Positions 25,143 through 36,571 of a stretch of DNA of 64,000 bases are shown here, piece after piece. This DNA comes from Dryomyza anilis (lineage: Eukaryota > Arthropoda > Insecta > Diptera > Dryomyzidae): NCBI GenBank assembly GCA_951804985.1, contig OX638133.1, forward strand, positions 1 to 64,000, in the 5' to 3' direction. The notes below the pieces were generated by a model, which did no database searches, had not been told where the DNA came from, and saw only the letters and a list, made by a program, of their open reading frames with translations. The first letter of the stretch is position 1, and each line of letters starts with the position of its first letter. The position numbers and the translations under genes are program-made.

Positions 25143-27017
25143 ATGTATCGTTATCAAAAATTTATTATCCAGGGCATAATTGCCAGGTCTTTATCCCACA
25201 GAAAATTCCTTTATCCCATGCCAGAAAATAAAAAATACCACAGAAAATACCATGAAATTTTTTCAATAAAAAATTTATGAAAATAGACTCTAAAATAATA
25301 AAATGTGTATTGTTGACAATAAAAGACTATTTGTATTTTTAAAATTATACTCTTGTATGAGTTTTTAATTTATAGATTTAAATTTTATGAATTTAGCTTA
25401 CAGGTTGTTTTTGAAAAACAATAGCTGAGTTTTTTTCATAATTTTCTGTACCGGATCAAAGCAGTTTTGAAAAAAAGATGTCTCTCAAATGATATGAAAC
25501 ACAAACCTTTCCAAGCGGCAAGATACAAAATCAATCCATTAAGGTTTATGTCTTTGCTATTTTAAAAAAGTTTCTAACTAAATACTTATAAGGAAATGTT
25601 TATGCTATTATAGTATATTTAGTTTGATAATAACGTTTGAAGGGCTATTCAAAACAATAATACTAGTTAATAAAATATGTTTATAATTTTAAAATTTATC
25701 TATAAATAAATTAGCAATATATAAACTATGACTAAATCAATACATCGAATTACCGATAGCCACAAATAAATATATTTCCTTAATAAATATCTATAATACT
25801 AATAATGATGAAATAAACTAAAATAAAATATAGAATATAATAAATAAATAAAATAATACTACCTAATATGATGTTGAGCTCCAATAACCTGAAAAATAAA
25901 AGAAAATAGAAAATAGCGACCATAAATAGGGACTCACAGGGAAAAAATTGGTGGGCTTGGTTAAAACTGTTAGACAACTGTTACTTTCAAAATTTACCGA
26001 AAAATTGAACGATGAGAATTCAATGACAATTTCGATTTTCTTTTGACATTTTAATTTTGAAAACTGAAAAATAATAAATTTGTCAAATAATTATGCACAC
26101 TATTTAAACCGCTTAGGCCTGTTAACTCATCTCAACTTTAAACATTGTTTAAGTCTAAACAGTATTTAAACAATGTTTAAATTTATGTGTCGGTAACTTA
26201 TCTCAAGATAGCAATGTTTAACTCGGTGATGCATGTTTAAATTTAAACACAGAAATGCCTGTGTTTACGGAGTTAAACTTTTCTAAATATGAAATTTATT
26301 CAGAAAAAAAAACACAAACTGCAAGACCACAATCCTTTTCTCAACATATCGTTATATATGATTTGGTATTAATTTAATGAATATTTTGGATACACATATA
26401 TTGAAACAAACATTTCCGCGTTTTTAAAATGGGAAAAATGCAATTCTTTAATTCATCATTATAAATTATCACAAAACAACTCACAAAAAGCGAACTAATC
26501 ACGGAATTAGATTTAAAATTAATAAAACCCGCGGCGATTCACCAAGGGACATTAATCCAAAAATGCCCAGTTGAGTTTCGGTAGTCATTGCGGGAAACTG
26601 AATTTTTGTTTTTGTTTCTTATTATATTTTTGATGTTTCCTTTGACTTTGTGACATTAATTTCTAATTGGAGAATTATTTTGAAGTTCTACACTTGTTTA
26701 AGTTAACAGGCGATAAAATTTAGATAAGTTAAGATCAAAATTTTAAACATGTTTAGAATTAAAGCAGAGGTTAGCAAATCACTGTTTCAGAAAGTTTAAC
26801 TTTTGAGATGAGATAACGGGCCTTAGAAGCGCACGGGAACTTAAAAATTCCACGAAAAAAAGGGAATCTATAATACAGATATCAATGTAAGTACATGCAG
26901 TGCTGTGACAAATATTTCCAACTCTGATGTCCAATATCGACCAAACAAATAACGACATAATTGAGTTGAATTTTATGACTGTCCTCAATGAGAATGTTTG
27001 TGAGATTTCCAACGGGT
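25143..27017. repeat. Duplicated segment, copy 2
   Basis: Direct-orientation copy of 16,049-18,793, lacking the inner nested MITE. It shares the same flanks up to GATTTCCAACGGGT, then diverges. It contains the intact MITE listed at 26,113-26,825. Confidence 0.9.
26113..26825. mobile_element. PIF/Harbinger-like MITE, single uninterrupted copy
   Basis: Element 26,116-26,822 (707 bp) with ends GGCCTGTTAACTCATCTC and GAGATGAGATAACGGGCC, flanked by TTA at 26,113-26,115 and 26,823-26,825. It serves as the empty-site control for the nested insertion at 17,057-17,928. Confidence 0.8.
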
Positions 27018-27134
27018 CGGTAGAAAAATATTTTTCACAGCAAAAATGCATTTTAAAACAATAATGTTATGGCTCAAATTCGTTCTAAATAGGTGATTGT
27101 TCGATCGCGCAATGGATACGCTAGTTTCAGTTTT

Positions 27135-27435
27135 GGAAGAATCTCTATCTGTAAAATTAGAAAAGCATCATTGAAACTTTATTCAACAGATTAGCTCATT
27201 GGCATTTCACGGAACTCAATTACGTTATTGGACACAAATATTTTTACAAATTAGTTTCTTTGTGATTTGTCGAAACCCCAACAGCCGGACATGTTGTTTT
27301 TCCGAGGACCAAACTACAAAAAAAAACTTCAATGGTTGAGTTAGGTTCTGGACAAATCACAAAGAAACTTTTTTTTTAAGTTGCAATACGCATCTAGTTT
27401 TTTGCCTATCTAGTTTTACAGATAGAGATTCATCA
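27135..27435. repeat. ~300-bp fold-back
   Basis: AATCTCTATCTGTAAAATTAG (about 27,142) is mirrored by CTAGTTTTACAGATAGAGATT (about 27,410). Inside it TTTCTTTGTGATTTGTC (about 27,255) is mirrored by GACAAATCACAAAGAAA (about 27,352). It is probably a short fold-back MITE. Duplicated flanks were not resolved. Confidence 0.6.
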
Positions 27436-27473
27436 AAAAAGTTACAGTTCCTCAGCACATATTGTGCATTTAA

Positions 27474-27770
27474 ATGCGTTGGATCGAAACTAGCGTCATT
27501 GGGTCAAGTTCCAAATGCGTCAAGTACAAGTTTCGACAAATCACGTACCGTCGAAACGTAGTCTCAACTGATTCGAAATCCGTTTCGATGTTTCTCTTTA
27601 TCCGTTTACGGACCGTCATACTGGATGAAATATGGAATGAATCAATTGATAATACGTTTCGATGGTCCATTAACGGACCGTCATTCTGGACAAACTACGG
27701 AATGAGTCCGTTCAGATTGCGTTTCGACGGTCCGTTTACGTACCGTAAGTCTGTATGAAAAACGGAATTA
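27474..27770. repeat. ACGG/CCGT-rich repeat block, left
   Basis: Contains TCGAAACGTAGTCTCAACTG and TTTACGGACCGTCATACTGG. The first lies in direct orientation to 29,117 and the second in inverted orientation to 29,040-29,102. The 94-codon open frame across it is considered incidental. Confidence 0.6.
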
Positions 27771-28755
27771 ATAGATTAAAAACACATTTTTTATACCTTA
27801 CAAAATTAACTTTTTCATAGTAGTATTATAATTTTACAGCAAATTAAAAATAATTTCAAAATCAACAATAATGATAAAATTAATCATTAAAATATTACAA
27901 TATGTTAGAATTAATTAATGTATTAATATACTATTCGTTGAATTGTCTTTTTTAACATCTATCTATTCCTTGATATGAACATCTGTAAATAAATAAAAAA
28001 ATATTATTAATTATAACACAAATAACTAAATCTCAAGAATGAATTTAAACCCCACGTCAATAGAATTTAAAACCCATATAAAGAATAATATAGTAATTAA
28101 AATGCTTTATAAAAAAAGTAATATTTAAATGAATGACTCACACCAATTAAAAATTTAGTACAACTACGACAATTTTTTTTTTCAATTGTGTGGAAATAAT
28201 CACAATAGTAAATGTCCCACAGACTGGCAACTATGATTATTAATGTCAATTTTACTTACATAAATTAGTTGGTATTTATTTGAAATCTAATGCGCGCACT
28301 TTTGGTATGCGTCAGCGACTAACCATAGCGATTCCATGCTTCAGCCTCACCAAACCACCGTTGCAACATTCCGAAGAAGTTCAAGATAATAGAAGAAGAT
28401 TTAAGACTTCACGGTGAGGCAGATTTGGATGCACACTTCTAGCTAATATAACGCGACATCGTCGTTGCCGCTCTCGCCACTTTCAATTGTTCACACTAGC
28501 GCTGAGCGTATTCCAATTTTGCAGGCCATTGCAAATGCAAGCCCAAAGTTTTTCCGGCAATGTCTTGCGATGGACTTTGTAACCTGAATTATCTAAAATA
28601 ATTTAGTTATTCAATATTTCTATTTTTACTTACATTCTTTGTATTCCACGCACATCTGCTAAATTGCTTGTTAATAGTTTCCATTCGCAATAGTTTCCAT
28701 TTTGATTCAATTTTATTTCAAAATGAATTGCAAATTAAGCAATCCAATACTAACG
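27771..28755. other. Spacer with a possibly degraded coding patch
   Basis: 27,771-28,270 is AT-rich with nothing recognised. 28,285-28,590 is richer in GC with protein-like composition, but frames on both strands are broken and no family was recognised. Confidence 0.4.
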
Positions 28756-28759
28756 GAAG

Positions 28760-29270
28760 AAAAACGACACCGTTGAAACGGAGTTTTTACGGAAACATTA
28801 CGGAGTACTCCGTTCAACGGTACCGTATACGACTACATCAAAACGGCAATCATACGGAGTTGTTTAAAAATACGGAGCAAAACGGAATTCTAACGGAGTC
28901 GTCCGATTTGACGGTACGTTAACGGACCGTAATCGTATATGCTACGACGGATACTTGCTCAATACACCGTAAACATGCCGTCAATGACGGTATTGTGATT
29001 CCGTGAGTGTCGTAGGCTCCGTAGAAATGTTTCATGGGAACGGACCATCGAAACGTATTATCAACTGATTCACTCCATATTTCATCCAGTATGACGGGCC
29101 GTAAACGTACCGTCGAAACGTAGTCTCAACTGATTCGAAATCCGTTTCGATGTTCCTCTTTATCCGTTGACTGTACTTTCGTATCCAGAAAACGGTGCCG
29201 TATGCGGAACGTTCCGTATGCGAAACGTTCCGCATACGGCACCGTTAACGGACCGTTTTGTTTCTTGGGA
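28760..29270. repeat. ACGG/CCGT-dense block, right
   Basis: Roughly thirty ACGG or CCGT tetramers occur in about 500 bp. Many pair into short palindromes such as TTAACGGACCGTAA, GGAACGTTCC and AACGGACCGTT. The right edge ends near CCGTTTTGTTTCTTGGG. The block is non-coding. Confidence 0.65.
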
Positions 29271-30240
29271 AGACTCATAAAAGAGCCTCCTACCTTTGCT
29301 CAGGTTTGAATGACGCATTTTTATCAAGACTCTTTTCTGAATGAATTATACACGCTCAGGCTCAGGCAAAAGTTTGTGAAAGCAATCTTTTCGGAGTTCT
29401 TGCGTTGACTGGGTAGTTTTTATTTTATTTAATTTTTGAAGTTTCGAAAAATTCGAAGTGGACTTTTGAAGTTTCGAAATATTCGAAGTGAACTCTTGTA
29501 GTTTCCTGCGTTGTAAGGGGTACGTTAAGTAAAAATAGAATAAATACATTTTTTATTGTTATATATTTATACTTCTAGAATAAATTCTTTTTACAAAAGA
29601 AATTACAGTATCGCAATATAAGCAAACGAATCTCGCAAAAAGGATTTTGAGGTGCGTACAGGAGTCCGTTTGCAGTGAACAAGGAACACATTTTTGACGA
29701 ATCTTGGAGCCTTATTTGCAAACACTCCTGGAAAATGTCTGAATGTGATTCATCAACCTCAGCAGACACCACCAGTAACGCATTCATATCAAATACGCAC
29801 AATAGATATCAATGATGCTTCCATTTTATTGATTAACATTTGCGATTTGTTCCTTGTAATAACGTGGAAGCAAAGGATTGTAGTACGAATTTTTGACTGC
29901 TAGTGCTGGCATATGTTATTCAGTCATTGCAGTTTGTTTGTAAACAACAAGCTTCTTGGAGTTGTATACCAACGTAAAGTTATTTATCACAAACAACGGC
30001 CAAATTACGTCCTGCAATACTCAATTGAAATTTAATAGCTCCAGAAAAATATTTTTTATTTGAAAATACAAAAAGAAACAATTAGTGCCAATCAATTGTA
30101 CCAATAACACTGTCGAACACTTACGAACATTTCTGCATAACAAGGAATGCGTCCACTTTTATATACAGCTAAATATTGTTTTTACGCAAATTATTTATAT
30201 TCTCGCTGCAATAGTCTTGTAAAATTGAACTTCATTCACT
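29271..30240. other. Spacer and presumed promoter region of the DCUN1D3-like gene
   Basis: 29,436-29,495 holds two GAAGTTTCGAA-ATTCGAAGTG phrases, inverted relative to about 25,096-25,140. No gene was recognised at 29,570-29,900, where the short frames overlap on both strands. The last few hundred bases presumably contain the promoter of the downstream gene, but no TATA or initiator could be chosen with confidence. Confidence 0.4.
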
Positions 30241-31378
30241 ATGGGAAATTGTTTGCAATGCTTCCAGTCCAGTCCACCGGTCACGGCATCCTCCACAGCG
30301 ACCACGATGCACGTTAATAAAATTAGCGTAAGTACGCTCGTATATGGTGATCAATCACATGGTAAGTGGAGCACAAATTTATATGTATGAAATTGCATTA
30401 GTACAAAAGTGTTTTCATTAGAATCCGAGGAACTGCTGTCTCCGCGCAGTCCACTAAAAAACACAAATAAATGTGATACGAAGCGAATTAGTTTTAAGAA
30501 ATCTATAATATTACAAAATGGAAATGCCAATAATATGTGTGATATAACCACAGCTGGTATGTATAAAAAATCTTCTAATACCATTATTAATTGTTTTTTT
30601 TTGTAGTTAAAGAAACACACGTAGTCTCAGATAACACATTAAATTTACTATTCGAAGAGTACAAAGATCCTGAGGAGGATATGATTTTAACAGATGGTAT
30701 CGAGCGTTTATGTCGTGATTTAGAATATCAGCCAGACGAATTTGCCATACTAGTTCTGGCATGGTGTCTGGACGCTTCGCAAATGTGTCGCTTTACCAAG
30801 ACAGAGTTTATTGAAGGTCTGCACAAGATGTCAGCAGATACAATTGAAACAATACAAATAAGACTGGAACAGACCATTGAAATGCTTAAAGCGGACGCGG
30901 AAATGTTTAAGCAATTGTACCGCTTTACATTCAGGTCTTATTTATGCAGTTAAGTTAAACATTTCATAACTCTATATTAATTTACAGATTTGGCTTGGAA
31001 CCCGATCAACGCATACTCTCGCTAGAGATGGCCATATGTCTTTGGAAATTAGTTTTTACCGTGCATATGCCATACCTTCTTGATGACTGGATAATTTTTC
31101 TAGAAAAAAATCCAAGTATACGTGGCATACCTAAGGACACGTGGAATATGTTTTTAAACTTCTCCGAACAATGTGATATTAACAATTATGATGATACCGA
31201 AGCATGGCCTAGTTTATTCGACGATTTTGTCGAACATGAAAAGTCGCGGCAGAGTCAACTGGACACAGTGGCGGCGAGCGCGACATTGGGCGATGACGAC
31301 AACAACAATGACGAGTCACTGCTGCACAATCAGCATCAACAGCCGACGCAGACACTGCAAAAAGTAGCGATGTTATAG
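30241..31378 (+). CDS. DCN1-like protein 3 (DCUN1D3/SCCRO3), neddylation E3 co-factor
   Basis: Proteins of this family carry a C-terminal potentiating-neddylation (PONY/DCUN1) domain that binds cullins and the acetylated NEDD8 E2, promoting cullin neddylation. The DCUN1D3 subtype is lipid-anchored at the plasma membrane. Exons are 30,241-30,361, 30,422-30,556, 30,607-30,934 and 30,988-31,378, all with GT-AG borders in consistent phase, giving 324 aa. The start MGNCLQCF has Gly2 for N-myristoylation and Cys4/Cys7 for palmitoylation. This is diagnostic of the DCUN1D3 subtype and fixes the start codon. The PONY domain spans about residues 95-285 ([61 protein letters not shown]). The tail after it is D/N/Q-rich low complexity ending in VAML. 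Introns are only 50-65 nt. The identification is firm; no known symbol is asserted. Confidence 0.95.
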
Positions 31379-32093
31379 TATGAAGCGCATATCCGGTCAA
31401 CCCGTTTATCGATATGTTGATAAGCCAATTTTCTCAATGTGCTCCCGTTTTAGTATTGCACTTAGGAACACGTTAGTCAAACACAGTGACAACTTCGTCA
31501 TCTAAACGTTTAAATAACCATATGACGTTTCAAAAAAATTTTCAATTTAACATTCCGAACAAAATATCCGCATCAGTCTTTAATGTATCTTGGAATATGT
31601 TTCTTCTAAATCGTTGTTAATTTTAATATTTTTAAACACAATTTCAATGATGTGAACTTTGTATCTTGTCAATTTGGCTTTAAACAACATATTGAATGTT
31701 AGCAAATTTGCTTTATAAACATTTTTTGGTGAGGCTGGTGCAGGTATCACCTATCACCGCTTTGCGTGCTCTAGTGAACTGCCACATTACCTAATTAAGA
31801 TTGATTTAGTATAAAGACTTAATGGTTCAAAATTGATAATCGCTCAACTGTCCTCAAGTTTCAGCATATATTTAACTTAATTTACATACATACACGTATT
31901 TACTTTTTGCTTATAATTGTCAAGTCGTTTTCAAATGCAAAGTATATAGATTGCATAAATGTAACTTTTGAAATATTACATAATATTATTTTATTTGATA
32001 AACTTTTAACTGCTTTACATACGACAAATAAATATGTAATTTTTTGTAGTAAAAGAAAACTTATGAGTAAAGACAAACAGTTATTTTAATAAA
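31379..32093 (+). other. Presumed 3' UTR and polyadenylation signal of the DCUN1D3-like gene
   Basis: AT-rich non-coding sequence follows the TAG. An AATAAATAAAT cluster at about 32,088 is the most obvious polyadenylation signal. No other gene was recognised. Confidence 0.5.
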
Positions 32094-32209
32094 TAAATAT
32101 GGTTTCCAAAAATAATTATTTCTGATTCAGAGAGTAGGTCTCTTTTGCATCTTTTTTTTATAAAAATTAGCTGTGTGAAAATTTTTTCACCTACTATTTG
32201 AAAAAGTAA

Positions 32210-34215
32210 GATTATAATAATTATTTTTAACTTTTTTATATCAAAATCTTTATTAATAACATTTTTTTTGAGTTATATAAATAAAAATCATTCATAATTA
32301 TTATTTTTGATAAATATTTATAAAAGTCGGAAATAATTAATATTTTAGATAAATATTTATAATAGTAAAAAAGTAATAATTATAACTATTTTTAATAAAT
32401 ATTTATAAAAGTCATAAATAATTTTTATTTTTGAGAAATATTTATAAAAGTCACAAATAACTTTTATTTTTAAGAAATATTTATAAAAGTGAAAAATATT
32501 TTTTATTTCTGATAAATATTTATAAAAGTCAAAAATAATAATTATTTCCGATAAATATTTATAAAAGTAAAAAAAAATATATATTTTTTTAAGATATATG
32601 AAAAAAAAGTCTTACCAAGGTAAAATTTCCTATTTTTTTCCGGAATTGATACAGCTTATCGAGACAATTATTTTGACACCCAGAAGGGTGACCATTGGGA
32701 TTTGGCCAGAACCCTCTTGCGTCATTGGAAATTTGTTTGGTCAAATTGGGATTAGGCCAGAACCCACTTGCGTCATGGGATATTTTTTTTTGACAAATTG
32801 GTTCCATTGGGATTTGGCCTGAACCCAATTGCGTCATTGGACATTTTTTTTTGGAAAAATTGGTTCCATTGAGATTTGGCTAGAACCCACTTGGGCCATT
32901 GAACATTTTTTTTTGGACAAATTGGTTTTATTGGTATTTGTCCAGAACCCACTTGCGTCATTGGATATTTTTTTTGGACAAATTGGTTCCATTGGGATTT
33001 GGCCAGAACTCACTTGCGTCATTGGATATTTTTTTTGGACAAATTGGTTTCATTGAGATTTTAACAGAACCCACTTGCGTCATGGGACATTTTTTTGGAC
33101 AAATTGGTTCCATTGGTATTTGTCCAGAATCCACTTGTATCATTGGATTTTTTTGGGCAAATTGGTTCCATTGGGATTTGGCCAGAACCCACTTGCGTCA
33201 TTGGATATTTTTTTTGGACAAATTGGTTCCATTGGGATTTGGCGAGAACTCACTTGCGTCATTGGATATTTTTTTTGGACAAATTGGTTTCATTGAGATT
33301 TTGCCAGAACCCACTTGCGTCATGGGACATTTTTTTGGACAAATTGGGATTTGGCCAGAACCCAATTTCGTCATTGGACATTTTTTTGACAAATTGGTTC
33401 CATTGGAATTGGCCAAAACCCACTTGCGTCATGGGACATTTTTTTGACAAATTGCTTCCATTGGGATTTGGCCAGAACTCGATTGCGTCATTGGACACTT
33501 TTTTGGACTAATTGGTTCCATTTGGAATTCTTTTGCGTCATTGCATATTTTTTTTTTGACAGATTGGTACCAATGCCATTTGGCCAGAAACCCGCTTGCG
33601 TCAGTGGAAACAATTTATCCAAAAAATATCCAATGACGCATGTGGGTTCTAGCCAAATCCCAATGGAATCAATTTGCTAAAAAAAAAAAAATGTCGAATG
33701 ATGCAAGTAGGTTCTGGCCAAATCCCAATGGAACCAATTTTTCCAAACAAATTTCCAATGACGCAAGAGGGTTCTGGCCAAATCCCAATGGTTATCCTTC
33801 TGGGTGTCAAAATAATTGTCTTTATGAGCTGTATCGATTCTGCGATTTTTCCATATATCTTAAAAATAATAATTATTTTTGACTTTTATAAATATTTTTC
33901 AAAAATAATAATTATTTTTGATTTTTATAAATATTTATAAAAAACAATAATTATTTTTGACTTTTATAAATATTTCTCAATAATATAAGTTATTTTTTAC
34001 TTTTATAAATATTTATCAAAAATAATAATTATTGTTGATTTTTATAAATATTATAAATTTATATAATTACTTTTGACTTTTATAAATATTTATCAAAAAT
34101 AATAATAATTTCTGACTTTAATAAATTTTTATCAAAAATAATTAATATCAATGATTTTTATTTTTTTTTACTCAAAAATAACTATTATTAAAGATTTTAA
34201 AATTAATAATGTCAA
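32210..34215. mobile_element. ~2-kb fold-back element with tandem-repeat arms and minisatellite core
   Basis: The outer arms are tandem ~40-bp units (GATAAATATTTATAAAAGTC with AATAATTATTTTT), about seven on the left (32,300-32,580). They are mirrored on the right (33,855-34,140). Next inside are single-copy arms, TTATTTTGACACCCAGAAGG (32,668) against its complement at 33,795. The outermost AAAATCTTTA-type sequence is also mirrored (about 32,243 and 34,190). Long inverted arms made of short tandem repeats are typical of FB-type fold-back transposons. No transposase gene was seen. Confidence 0.8.
32690..33800. repeat. 60-bp minisatellite core, about 16 forward and 3 reversed copies
   Basis: The unit runs roughly ACTTGCGTCATTGGATATTT, T-tract, GGACAAATTGGTTCCATTGG, GATTTGGCCAGAACCC. 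Forward copies run from about 32,715 to 33,605, then three reversed copies to 33,795. Because 60 is a multiple of three, long open frames appear in several frames on both strands; these are artefacts of periodicity and not genes. Confidence 0.95.
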
Positions 34216-34984
34216 AATAATGTCATAAACGAAAAGTTTTCGTCCAATGCTTTCCAAAGGTACCCTTGGTTTTCTTGTAGCATTACTCCTTCACAATGAA
34301 TTTTACAATAAAAAATTGGTAAATAATAATTATTTTCGGTCTCTGCTTTTAATATACATATAAGTATAAACAAATTGCATTTCGATTTTATTGGCGTTTG
34401 TACGTATTTCAGATTTGTTTGTGAGATTTTTTAATGCATGAGGTTTTTTTATGGGAGAACTCTACTTTATAGGTCCGGTATAAAAAATAAAAAAATTACA
34501 ACGCCCCTAAAAGGGGCGATGAGTGACTAAACAAAAAAATTCAGTCCGCCCCCTTGAAACCGGACAAACAAAAACAAAATTGTCACACAATGCAAAAATA
34601 GACCAAAAAATTAATAAAAAAGTGACCCGAAGGTCACGTGGTAGCATTAAAAAATAAAAACATGTTTTCTTTTTATTTAAACTTAAATTCAGGAAAAAGG
34701 AGTGACGAAATGAAAAAATTAAAGTTCTTTAAATACTAGTAAAAATCATCCAGCTAGCTGAAAATTTGTTTCTAAATATAAATGAAAAAAACAAAGATTA
34801 TATGAAGATATTTTATATTTAAATATTTTTGGATTTACAAATTTTGTATTTACAATATAAAGTTATCGGTCTGATGTCCTCTATGTTGTAGAAATAATAG
34901 TTTCATAAATGCAAATGTATATTTCTAAAAACCATGTAATGGAATCAAAATTCCAAAATCCAAAAAAAATTCTCCAAATTTAAA
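34216..34984. other. Spacer with a GC hairpin
   Basis: 34,502-34,518 is CGCCCCT-AAA-AGGGGCG, a 7-bp stem hairpin, and GACCCGAAGGTC at about 34,623 is another short palindrome. The neighbouring sequence looks like a degraded repeat. No gene was seen. Confidence 0.45.
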
Positions 34985-36571
34985 TAATTCTACACATTAA
35001 TTTTTACAAATGCATTGCAATTTTATATTTTTATATATTTGAAACACAGTTTTTTCTACAATTTTAAAATGTTTTTTTTATATATGTACATTTATTTTAA
35101 ATAATTTATGTATATTTAAAATCTGTAAATTTATGTATATTTAAAAACTGTGCAAAAACTTTTAATACATTTGTGTTGGTGGTTTTTCTTTAATTTTTTA
35201 ATTAATTTAGTTTAAATTGTAGTAATCGTTCTGGTTATATTTACCGTTTTCAAAATATGCTGTTTTTTTAATTTCACTAATAATTTTTAATGTATTTTTT
35301 GAACGCAAAAAATAAAACTATTTTTCGTGAAGATTTCTGTTTTTTTTTGCAACTCTCTGTTTGCTATGTAAATTTTAATTTGCTATGTAATAATTTTACA
35401 CATTAATTTTTACAAATGCATTGCAATTTTATATTTTTATATATTTGAAACACAGTTTTTCCTACAATTTTAAAATGTTTTTTTTTATATATGTACATTT
35501 ATTTTAAATAATTTATGTATATTTAAAATCTGTAAATTTATGTATATTTAAAAACTGTGCAAAAACTTTTAATACATTTGTGTTGGTTGTTTTTCTTTAA
35601 TTTTTTAATTAATTTAGTTTAAATTGTAGTAATCGTTCTGGTTATATTTATCGTTTTCAAAATATGCTGTTTTTTTAATTTCACTAATAATTTTTAATGT
35701 ATTTTTGAACACAATAAATCAAACTATTTATACCCTACACCTATGAGGTACAGGGTATATTAACTTTGTGCATATATTGTAACGCCCCTTAGGAGGCGTG
35801 TCCGGTATGGAAAAGTATATATATTCTTGATCAGCATCACTACCCGAGTCCGTTTAGCCATGTCCGTCTGTCTGTCTGTCTGTCTGTCTTGCTGTCTTGC
35901 TGTCTTGCCGTCTTGCTGTCTTGCTGTCCGAATACAGAATAACTTGAGAAATACTGATCAGAATGCGATGAAATTTCGTCTCAATATATTTTAGCCAAAA
36001 GTAGGAACCGAGTTTGAAAATGAGCCAAATCGGTCAACGGACACGCCCACCTCCCATACAAGTCAAATTTATATAACTCTTTCGGGACTAATAACTCGAA
36101 AAGTATTCAATGTATAGTTATAAAATTTAAAACGTATTGTTAGAATTCACCTAAAAATATGTGGCCCAAAAATGGGCGTGATCCGCCCACATTTTTTTTT
36201 CATGATTTCCCGGGTTTTCATAGTGGAAATTTGATCCGTAAATTATTAAAATCAAATCTATGAAATATTAGCCTTTCAAAATTTTAAATATAGGCGTGGT
36301 CCGCCCAATTACATTTTTAATTTTTTTTTTTTGTTTTTTATATTTTACATAATTTTTTAAATTATGGGGATATAAGACGTAAATTTCTGGTATATGAATG
36401 ATATTCTAAGGGTTAATATCCCCACCAAAGGTGTAGGGTATTCCATAGTCGGGCCCGACCGACTATAAAAATCCGCCCCATGTGACCGAACTTACCCATG
36501 TGACCTAACTTTCCCAACTCGTTTTCGTGAAGATTTCTGTTTTTTTTTGCAACTCTCTGTTTGCTATGTAA
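34985..36571. repeat. ~0.4-kb tandem duplication; second copy interrupted by a mobile element
   Basis: Copy A, 34,985-35,371, and copy B, 35,390-35,728 plus 36,522-36,571, share TACACATTAATTTTTAC, TTGTAGTAATCGTTCTGG and a terminal GCAACTCTCTGTTTGCTATG. Copy A reads straight through the point where copy B is broken by the element at 35,729-36,521. Confidence 0.9.
35729..36521 (+). mobile_element. 'TACCCTACACC' interspersed repeat, ~793 bp
   Basis: Begins TACCCTACACCTATGAGGTA and ends near ATGTGACCTAACTTTCCCAACTCG. It contains ACGCCCCTTAGGAGGCG, (TCTG)n/(CTTG)n and several 'GGCGTGGTCCGCCCA'-type phrases. The uninterrupted copy A of the surrounding duplication shows the pre-insertion sequence. 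It is non-coding; superfamily unassigned. A shortened reverse copy lies at 38,411-38,697. Confidence 0.75.

Noticed and set aside
32598..33940. Many long open frames on both strands with repeating Trp-His-Phe-type phrases
   Set aside because: They arise because the 60-bp minisatellite unit is a multiple of three and stop-free in several frames; no start context or non-periodic sequence supports a gene.
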